A model generated the notes under the pieces. The model had not been told where the DNA came from and ran no database searches. It saw only the letters and a list, made by a program, of their open reading frames with translations. A stretch of DNA of 64,000 nucleotides from Spisula solida (lineage: Eukaryota; Mollusca; Bivalvia; Venerida; Mactridae), in assembly GCA_947247005.1 (NCBI GenBank), contig OX365949.1:1684001-1748000 (forward strand), given 5' to 3'. The first letter of the stretch is position 1. Each line of letters opens with the position of its first letter. Made by a program: the position numbers and the translations under genes. This document shows, piece by piece, positions 55,963-64,000 of the stretch.

Positions 55963-57765
55963 TTTTGCCTGTGAGTCTGTTCTTGTTGTTATAGTTCAAT
56001 GACCTGTGAGTTTGTTCTTGTTATTATAGTTCAGTGATCTGTGAGTTTGTTCTTGTTATTATAGTTCAATGTCCAGTGAGTTTGTTCTTGTTATTATAGT
56101 TCAATGTCCAGTGAGTTTGTTCTTGTTGTTATAGTTCAATGACCAGTGAGTTTGTTCTCGTTATTATAGTTCAATGACCTGTGAGTTTGTTCTTGTTATT
56201 ATGGTTCAATGACCTGTGAGTTTGTTCTTGTTATTATAGTTCAATGACCAGTGAGTTTGTTCTTGTTATTATGGTTCAATGTCCAGTGAGTTTGTTCTTG
56301 TTGTTTATATAGTTCAATGACCAGTGTGTTTGTTCTTGTTGTTATGGTTCAATGACCAGTGAGTTTGTTCTTGTTGTTTATATAGTTCAGTGACCTGTGT
56401 GTTTGTTCTTGTTATTATGGTTCAATGACCTGTGAGTTTGTTCTTGTTGTTTATATAGTTCAATGACCAGTGAGTTTGTTCTTGTTATTATAGTTCAATG
56501 ACCTGTGAGTTTGTTCTTGTTGTTATGGTTCAGCGACCTGTGAGTTTGTTCTTGTTGTTATGGTTCAATGACCTGTGAGTTTGTTCTTGTTGTTATGGTT
56601 CAATGACCTGTGAGTTTGTTCTTGTTGTTATGGTTCAATGACATGTGAGTTTGTTCTTGTTGTTATAGTTCAATGACCTGTGAGTTTGTTCTTGTTATTA
56701 TAGTTCAATGACCTGTGAGTTTGTTCTTGTTGTTATGGTTCAATGACCTGTGAGTTTGTTCTTGTTGTTATGGTTCAATGACCTGTGAGTTTGTTCTTGT
56801 TGTTATGGTTCAATGACCTGTGAGTTTGTTCTTGTTATTATAGTTCAATGACCTGTGAGTTTGTTCTTGTTGTTATGGTTCAATGACCTGTGTGTTTGTT
56901 CTTGTTATTATGGTTCAATGACCAGTGAGTTTGTTCTTGTTATTATGGTTCAATGACCTGTGAGTTTGTTCTTGTTGTTTATATAGATCAATGACCTGTG
57001 TGTTTGTTCTTGTTATTATAGTTCAATGACCTGTGAGTTTGTTCTTGTTATTATGGTTCAATGACCTGTGAGTTTGTTCTTGTTGTTTATATAGAACAAT
57101 GACCTGTGTGTTTGTTCTTGTTATTATGGTTCAATGACCAGTGAGTTTGTTCTTGTTGTTTATATAGTTCAATGACCAGTGAGTTTGTTCTTGTTGTTAT
57201 AGTTCAATGACCTGTGAGTTTGTTCTTGTTGTTATGGTTCAGCGACCTGTGAGTTTGTTCTTGTTGTTATGGTTCAGCGACCTGTGAGTTTGTTCTTGTT
57301 GTTATGGTTCAATGACCTGTGAGTTTGTTCTTGTTGTTATGGTTCAATGACATGTGAGTTTGTTCTTGTTGTTATGGTTCAATGACCTGTGAGTTTGTTC
57401 TTGTTATTATAGTTCAATGACCTGTGAGTTTGTTCTTGTTGTTATGGTTCAATGACCTGTGAGTTTGTTCTTGTTGTTATGGTTCAATGACCTGTGAGTT
57501 TGTTCTTGTTGTTATGGTTCAATGACCTGTGAGTTTGTTCTTGTTATTATAGTTCAATGTCCAGTGAGTTTGTTCCTGGTTTTATAGTTCAATGACCTGT
57601 GAGTTTGTTCTTGTTGTTATAGTTCAATGACCTGTGAGTTTGTTCTTGTTGTTATAGTTCAATGACCAGTGAGTTTGTTCTTGTTATTATAGTTCAATGT
57701 CCAGTGAGTTTGTTCTTGTTGTTTATATAGTGCAATGCCACCTGCAAATTTATTCTTGTTATTAT
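55963..57765 (+). repeat. 35-bp minisatellite, about 50 copies, with higher-order structure
   Basis: The unit gagtttgttcttgttg, then ttatagttcaatgacctgt is 35 bp; longer variants carry tttatatag. The marker variants ggttcagcgacctg (56527 and 57237) and acatgtgag (about 56641 and 57351) recur with the same 710-bp offset, so a block of about 20 units was duplicated. Non-coding; T/G-rich on the plus strand. Confidence 0.95.
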
Positions 57766-57974
57766 ACTTCATTGATCTCTCTGTCTGTTCTCTGTCTGTT
57801 AATTATAGTTCAGTGATCTGTGCATTTTGCATTTGTTATTATCATTATAATAGTTCATGAATTGTGATTATGTACAGTTAAATGACCTGACAGTTGGTTC
57901 TAGTTACCATAGTGACTGTATAGCTTTGAAACTTATTCTCTGACATTTTAGTACTGAATGTTACAACAGGTATT
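57766..57974. other. Degenerate edge of the 35-bp array
   Basis: Decayed units (attatagttcagtgatctg, aaatgacctgacagttgg) continue to about 57900. No gene. Confidence 0.5.
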
Positions 57975-58930
57975 TAAAGGTGCTGCCTCATAGATTGGGC
58001 TAAAACTTTTGTATATCATGATTTTCCAACCTAACCAAGTATTGATGTAATAGAAAGCCACTGACGGTTGCATTATGAAAGATTTGGTGCAAATAAGCAA
58101 TTTTATCACATAAAATAGGCTCTGGGAGTTTAATAAACCCATTACATAAAAGTCATAATACACACGTGTAATAAACATGCAAATGAGGTATATACAAGGG
58201 CGAGTCACTTTATTTATGTATTCATACACGTTGTCAAAAAAGTAAAAGAATACATTTTTAGAATAGAATAAATTCTATATCCATTATGAGCACTCTAGGG
58301 CATGTTATAATCACACAATAACAGATGTACAAGAACTTAAGAGATATGACTGTAAGTAAACATGACGGTAGGTCCGTTAAACGTGGGTACGAATACGATC
58401 GGGACAAAATGTACATACCAAATATCTGGCATCTACACAAACACAGCATCGGATGTTGATTTCATTGTATAAATCCGTTAATTTTGAGTATTAAAGACGA
58501 TTTTCCTTGCTTACCAAGTACTTGCATCGTGTACAATCAGTTATTTTCGGCTATTCAGACGAATCGCGAATAAATTCACGCGGAAAACCTAGTTTCCTTC
58601 CCTGTCCTTGGTTGTTACTAAAACCCGGAACGGAACACGGAACAGAACAGAATACGTTGTGTTTCTGGGGTCCTAGATTTAATTATTTACTTTGTTAAGC
58701 GTAGTTTTACATCTGCAGGATTTTAGATACCTTAAAAATATTATTTTCAAAGGCAGAAAAATTAACATATTGGAGTATACATTGTTGCACTATTTTCTTA
58801 GCTCTTTCAATGAACCGCTTTACTCCTATGGAGTTTATTTGCTAAAGGGGAAGTGTGTGCATTCTTGACAAACTTTTACTGTGTATTTAGTTTATGTGAT
58901 AAAAAGAATCTTACATTCGTGTCATTCCAT

Positions 58931-59027
58931 ATTAAATTTATTAAACTCGTTGAATAAAAGTGATAAAATGCTCGGCAGAGCCTCGCATTTTATCATTTTA
59001 TCCAACTCGTTTAATAAATTCAATATA
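58931..59027. repeat. Long hairpin centred on GCTCGGCAGAGC
   Basis: The left arm attaaatttattaaactcg, then aagtgataaaatgc and the right arm gcattttatcattttatcc, then aactcgtttaataaattc are inverted copies around gctcggcagagcctc. Weaker inverted similarity extends outward (gaatcttacat / atgtaagatcc). Possibly a separate nested element. Confidence 0.85.
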
Positions 59028-59258
59028 GAAAGACAGTCTCATGTAAGATCCTCTATTTAACAAGTCTCGATATCACACACTGAGTATTTTTTTCTTGAAA
59101 AAGAAACCGCTAAGTTTCCTTCCAACATGATTTGTGAATTATTTAAACGTAACATCAACGAACTACAGCGTAAACATCAGTGAGGTATTTGGTTTGTTTT
59201 TCTATTTGTTTTCATCAAATGCGAACAAATTTCAGGCACTTAAAGTAAAAGTAGTGTT

Positions 59259-59290
59259 AATTCTATAGGGTATTAATACCCTATAGAATT
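59259..59290. repeat. Perfect 32-bp palindrome without spacer
   Basis: AATTCTATAGGGTATT is followed directly by its exact reverse complement AATACCCTATAGAATT. Confidence 0.95.
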
Positions 59291-59457
59291 TTTGATGTAA
59301 AATACTAAATAACTACTAAATGCCGAAGTTTCTCAAGTTATTTTTGATGTCAGTGTGGTTGTTTATGGGATATACAGGCAACTATACCAAATTACGCGGA
59401 TATTTGACAATTTTATTTTATTTTTGCATTACACCAATATGTGAGGCAGCACCTTTA

Positions 59458-61178
59458 ATGCCATGCAATACTTTAAAATCCTACAGTATTACGTAATCTA
59501 AGGTTTGTAAGGAAATAACATGTTCAAGGATGGCAGGTCTATAAATGTTTTATTACAAATTATTGATATATTTTGTATTGGAGTCTATATCTGTGCCAAA
59601 CTTCTGTTTGATTCTGCATCTGTTTTCTGTTTCATGTAAATTTACATCATTCATGTAGACAAGCTTTTTTGTTATTACGCAATATCTCCTGTCTGTGGTA
59701 TATGTTTAAAGTACAGCTAGGTCACTGGGTACAATTAAAACTGTGTTCAGTACCTTAATACAACTCTCCCTTTGGATTTTTGGTCTGCCATTGTTAATGT
59801 TGGCATATTTATTTAAGTATTCTTTCTGCCGTTCCCAGTTGATGGGCTCAGTTACTTAAACAATCTGTGTAATTGCTGCATGGCTTATATATATATATAA
59901 TTATATTTGCAGCAAATGCATTTGACATGAATAAAACATTCATCACATCAACACTATGTAATAGACAGGGTGATGGATTTATTAACCATGTCGAATCCCT
60001 TTGGTTTGCAGATAGTCATTTTGTTTCTTGAACAGCTCTTCTGCTTTTCTCTATGTGTTTCAATGTTTTAATTTTAGAACATTATTGTATTGGGAAATAA
60101 TGCACTGAGAGTCTCCTGTGAATGTAATGGTGGCCTTTTCGTTTTGTTTCTCTTTAAGTTTCAGAAATGACAAAACTTTGTTTTGCGTGGCAAGAAGACA
60201 ATATATTGAAATTTATGTTTGACTTAAAGTTGTTACATGTTCATTGAGGAGGTTGGAGGCAATGTTTACTATTAAAACTCTCCTAGATTTTCCGTGGTCT
60301 ATCATCACACATTGAGTGGTCCTCATCATGAGGAATAGTTTCCATTTGATTACTTAAGCTTATTTGCAAGCAAATGCATTCAAGTCTTAAACTGGATTGT
60401 AGTATGTGTGATATGTTCCATCTGTTTACACTGTGTAATTATTTTAAGCATCTTGCAGATTTTAATCATTGTGTCTAGAGTTGCTGATTACTGGAGAACT
60501 TGGTGTTTATGTGACGGATTATCTTAAATTGACAGAGTAAAAGCCAAGTGTACTGATTGGTACCTAGAAAAAAAAGAACTTGGCCCTTTCTTATATTAGA
60601 CCACTATAAGCCACAAATAGTCAATCACAGCACAGTATTGCCATTGTCTAAATCAGGTATCTGAACTGAATAACATGTGGTTTTGATCCTTTGCTGTTTT
60701 GAGTAATAAGTACAGAATTTAATCCTATAGCTGGGAGCAAATTGCATAATTTGGTCAGAAATACAATGTACAACTTCTTTAATGTGCATGAATCACGGTA
60801 CATGTACAAATTAGTCAGTCACAATGGTCTATGTCGGATAGATATCACTGGTTATGAGATTAGATGCTCGCTGATTGAGCTTGCTGTCTAAATCTCAGCG
60901 TTACTCATTGTCTATCCTATACTTAATCTAGGGCTTTGAAGGGCTTTAAGATTCTTTAATATTATAGAAGTGTAAGACTTGTAAAACTCAACAAAATCAG
61001 TTCTCCATTATTATATGTTAATTACCAAAATACCTATTTAAGTTTCCCTGGAATTTAAATGGACTTCATCCCCAAAGTTGAAAAAAGCAAAGCAACTTTT
61101 ATCCCATTGAAGGGATTGTAAACAGCTTATTGAGGTCCTTGAATTCACAAAAACTCTCATCATCGTCTAGTTGATAAT
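59458..61178. other. No gene seen
   Basis: AT-rich presumed intron with a short (ta)n at 59888-59902. No repeat or exon recognised. Confidence 0.45.
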
Positions 61179-62244
61179 TACTGTATTCCTAAATACTTTC
61201 GCGGATACAATATTTCGCGTTTTTCATACCGTCGGCATATTCGCGGCTACAAATTTTCACGGAATCATAACGACCGCGAATTCCGCGAAACTAAAGTCGC
61301 TACGGCATAAAGGTATGTTTGACACATCGTGTAATTTTTAATAGGACTGTTTGTCATCACCATCCGTGTACACACAATCAAATTCAATTGATTGAGACCT
61401 TTGATGACATAATAACAATTACGATGATCTATTAATCTCTTTATAACAAAGGATTTCATAGTGTTTTCGTTAGGTGTTATCAACATAAACCGGTAAATAG
61501 TTACAATTATAAATTAACCACCAAACATATGTTAAACGAATAAATGTGAAATGATTATTGTAAATACCTGTATAACTCCAACGCGATAAATTGCAGTACA
61601 AAAACAAACACAATATTGCCTATATTTTTGTTATGGATTAAAATCAAGGACCGTAACACTTACCATTGAACGCATTCACACATTTAGCAAAACATGTAAA
61701 GTTTTCATGCTCCTAAATATTCAGAAACGATAAATATGGCTGATTTTGTGTTTGTTTTTGTATTGCAATTTATCGCGTTGAAGTTATACAGGAATACATT
61801 GACTTTAAACATGACAAAACAAACCTTCGTAGAAGTATAATAAACTGAATGTTAACACCCCACCCATGTACCCTTGTGCTTGTTTACATTGAGCACATTA
61901 CACGTACGTCATAACAGTGTTTATGTCTACACAAGCTAAAATATGCACGATTCTTAGAGGATTGCAATTGATGTTTATATTGAGAAATTAACGCAATAAA
62001 TTAATTGTATTTAGATTTTATAAAGATGGATTTATTGACAGAAGTTTCCACGTCATGTATGCGCAAGTACAATTATCCTTCGTCGAATGATTTTGATATT
62101 TTAGCATGTTTAGTATGAAGAAGCTAGAAACTTTCGGGGATTTGTTGGAGGTTACATATTCGCGGCTATTAAACTTCGCGAAATTATACCTCCCGCGAAA
62201 GTCGCTAACTTAAAATGCGCGAAACCATTTCTAGGAATACAGTA
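61179..62244. mobile_element. 1.07-kb TIR element with subterminal CGCGAA clusters
   Basis: The ends TACTGTATTCCTA (61179) and TAGGAATACAGTA (to 62243) are inverted. Just inside each end lie repeated TTCGCG/CGCGAA words: left at 61198-61290 (tttcgcggatac, tattcgcggctac, ccgcgaattccgcgaaac), right at 62158-62225 (attcgcggctatt, cttcgcgaaatt, cccgcgaaagtcgct, gcgcgaaacc). Subterminal arrays of a short word resemble transposase-binding sites. No transposase is encoded. A second TIR element is nested inside at 61565-61794. Confidence 0.75.
61565..61794. mobile_element. Nested MITE with CCTGTATAACTCCAACGCG ends
   Basis: The left arm cctgtataactccaacgcg, then ataaattgcagtac, then aaaaacaaacacaa is inverted on the right (ttgtgtttgtttttgt, then attgcaatttatcgcg, then ttgaagttatacagg). 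The arms are about 46 bp with two or three mismatches, total about 230 bp. It lies entirely within the CGCGAA element, so it is younger than that insertion. Confidence 0.85.
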
Positions 62245-62527
62245 CATAAGCCTAACTACAACTTCTAGTGTTTTATGCTTAAAATTGTAACCTGCCCATG
62301 AAAAAACACCTGTTAATTAAATGTGTTTACGTTGTCTACAATTCCTTCATGATAATTAAATGATAGAACACCGATTATAATTTTGCAGATGCTCATTGGC
62401 TGATGATTGCTGGCAGATAGCCCTTTAAACTTAAAATAATAATTTAATGGTTGAATTGCTGTGATTCAAAATCAAGATAACAAGTATAAAATTGTTTGAT
62501 TGTAAATTGTTTGAAAGAAATTTTCCT
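62245..62527. other. No gene seen
   Basis: AT-rich presumed intron. Confidence 0.4.
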
Positions 62528-62833
62528 GACCCTAGCAGATTTAGAATGGGTAGGTTAAGGAAGGTAGGGTGAAACATTTTTTTTTTTCAGTATGATAGTT
62601 ATTGATTAAGACATACAAATAATGAAATTTAGAATTAACTCTAAAGTGAAAACCAATAGCCTTAAACTTAATGGTAAGAAAGAAGCCAGTAAACAAAAAA
62701 ATAAAATTTTCACTTCCAGTTTTTAATAAAAAAAATATTATTTCAATTTGGGCAATAAAATATTTAGGGTAGGGCCCTTTTTGATCGGGTAGGTAGGGGA
62801 TGGGGGGGAAACAAACAATATTTTATTTTAGGC
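62528..62833 (-). mobile_element. MITE with GGGCCTAAAATAAAATATTG ends, copy 2 (one end missing)
   Basis: Reverse-complement relative of 17905-18241: it shares gaccctagcagatttagaat, ttagaattaactctaaag, and atatttagggtagggccc, and the end ggcctaaaataaaatattg. The other terminal 35 bp or so present in copy 1 is absent here, so this copy is truncated. Confidence 0.8.
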
Positions 62834-64000
62834 CTGACTTAAACAAAGAACACTAAATTATCTTGAAAGAAACACATGCTTTGTTGCTGCTGTACTTAAC
62901 TTTCAGTAAATGTTTCGATGTGTACGTGTTTCCATTTTAAGTAACATGGCGATGCAATATATAGGCAACCGTATATAGCTGTCTTGTTTGAGAAAATAAC
63001 TGATGATATCTTTCAATTATATGTCTTTTACAGTATTCCCACTTGCATGTCAAAGCACAATTACACCGTGTATTGTTCTGAAACAGGGAACTATTTACGA
63101 GTTTAACATGTAGAAATACGTCTGCCATGCGATGTATCAAATATTTAGACAGAATTACATCATTTATAGAATTGAGGACTGAAATTGTGGAATAAAATGT
63201 TATTTGATGTTGTATGTTTTAATTATATGGTAAAATCGTTAAAAGTAGTGTGAAACCTTGTAAATTATATACTAGGTATAATACATGTATTTAGTATTAT
63301 CCACATAAGTTGACACTCAACAAAATGATTAGTTTGGCTGGTATATATATGGGAGTGAACTTAATGTCTGTCTGTCTGTCAGTCTGTCGTTTTGTCAGTG
63401 ACCGTTTGTTCATTTCAGTTCAATAATTCCTGGGCTGAGATTATAAGGCTTGACAGATTTGAGATATTTTTTGTACACAGATGTAATAGTGAAGGTGATC
63501 AGGAGGGTAAAATTTGAACCCTGATGACTGCCTCTGTTTAATTATATATAATACTGCCTGCCAAAAAGATTCAAAGGTGTAAGGAGGATCCGTTTAGCGT
63601 TGATGTCCCTGGCATGTGCATCCTCTGGAAGAACCTCTGAAATGATGATGTCTGCAAATTATTGTAAATAATTGCAGATTTTCCAGCCTGAATGCAATAT
63701 AATCTCTATTTCGTTCAGAACTCTAACTTTTGTCATCCTTTTCTTAGACGTTAATGTACATAATTATTCATTACATTTTGTACCATCTCGTTATGTTAGT
63801 TTGTCAGCAGTATATTCCTATAGTAGGGTGTGATTTATTAAATTGTAAATGAGAATACTTTTACAATTAGGATGCTCATTAAAATTTAATCACAGGAAGT
63901 TCAATGTGCTGCATATTATATGGAATGGTAAATTTTTTGGATATGTGAATATTTATGTGTAGTTATAGGCTCTAGGGAGAATTATTGCAACACAATTATT
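62834..64000. other. No gene; GTCT microsatellite at 63365-63395 and an unexplained segment at 63575-63660
   Basis: tatatatgggagtgaac, then (gtct)n resembles the left edge of a dispersed repeat. At 63575-63660 the base composition rises and both strands stay open for about 35 codons; the minus strand reads IIISEVLPEDAHARDINAK. I could not assign it. The rest is AT-rich. Confidence 0.35.

Larger units (their letters stand above)
57975..59457. mobile_element. 1.48-kb TIR element with TAAAGGTGCTGCCTCA ends
   Basis: TAAAGGTGCTGCCTCA (57975) is exactly inverted at tgaggcagcacctttA (to 59457), with similarity extending to about 25 bp and a TA target duplication possible. The interior encodes no transposase, so it is non-autonomous. 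It contains a long hairpin (58931-59027) and a perfect 32-bp palindrome (59259-59290). Confidence 0.75.

Overview
This is eukaryotic, AT-rich, almost entirely non-coding DNA from an animal, most likely a mollusc and probably a bivalve. The reasons are jockey/CR1-type LINE remnants, tRNA-derived SINEs, many TIR-bounded non-autonomous DNA transposons, dispersed repeats built on 'gtgagcttttgtgatc ... aggtcaagttt ... ctggggtcaaaaac' units, and a very high minisatellite load. I see no bacterial gene organisation, no CRISPR array and no complete protein-coding gene.

The only sequences that look like host coding DNA are two short plus-strand pieces 37.5 kb apart: 13809-13923 and 51438-51681. Each starts with an ATG, ends at a plausible GT donor in the same phase (phase 1), and carries near its N-terminus a match to the [R/K]-F-x-[V/I] docking motif of SPAK/OSR1 kinases (RFTV and KFSI). 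My reading, by inference, is that they are alternative first exons of one gene, possibly an SLC12 cation-chloride cotransporter, with the common exons outside the window. Everything between and after them would then be intron.

Layout: 0.4-0.8 kb, an imperfect foldback MITE. 0.87-9.13 kb, an 8.3-kb element with perfect 86-bp terminal inverted repeats, filled with a TTTGTTTTCGGC satellite and holding a G/T minisatellite, a tRNA-like sequence and a LINE fossil. 9.1-9.4 kb, another LINE tail abutting that element. 10-25 kb, MITEs, SINEs and the first candidate exon. 22-32 kb, several minisatellites, one of which grew from a pogo-like MITE. 33.3-37 kb, a three-level nest (GTCA repeat, foldback element, 5'-truncated LINE). 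39-41 kb, a pyrimidine-rich tract and a 51-bp minisatellite. 42-45.3 kb, Tc1-like and pogo-like MITEs. 45.8-47.3 kb, a 45-bp minisatellite with about 33 copies. 47.5-47.8 kb, a Tc1/mariner transposase fossil. 48.5-49 kb, a 55-bp array rich in ATTGG. 51.4 kb, the second candidate exon. 52.7-54.4 kb, nested dispersed repeats. 55-57.8 kb, two large minisatellites. 58-62.8 kb, TIR elements, one nested inside another.

Minisatellites make up roughly 14% of the window by my summed coordinates. Several have units divisible by three, which creates long but meaningless open frames. All family assignments come from motif reading only; no database search was possible.
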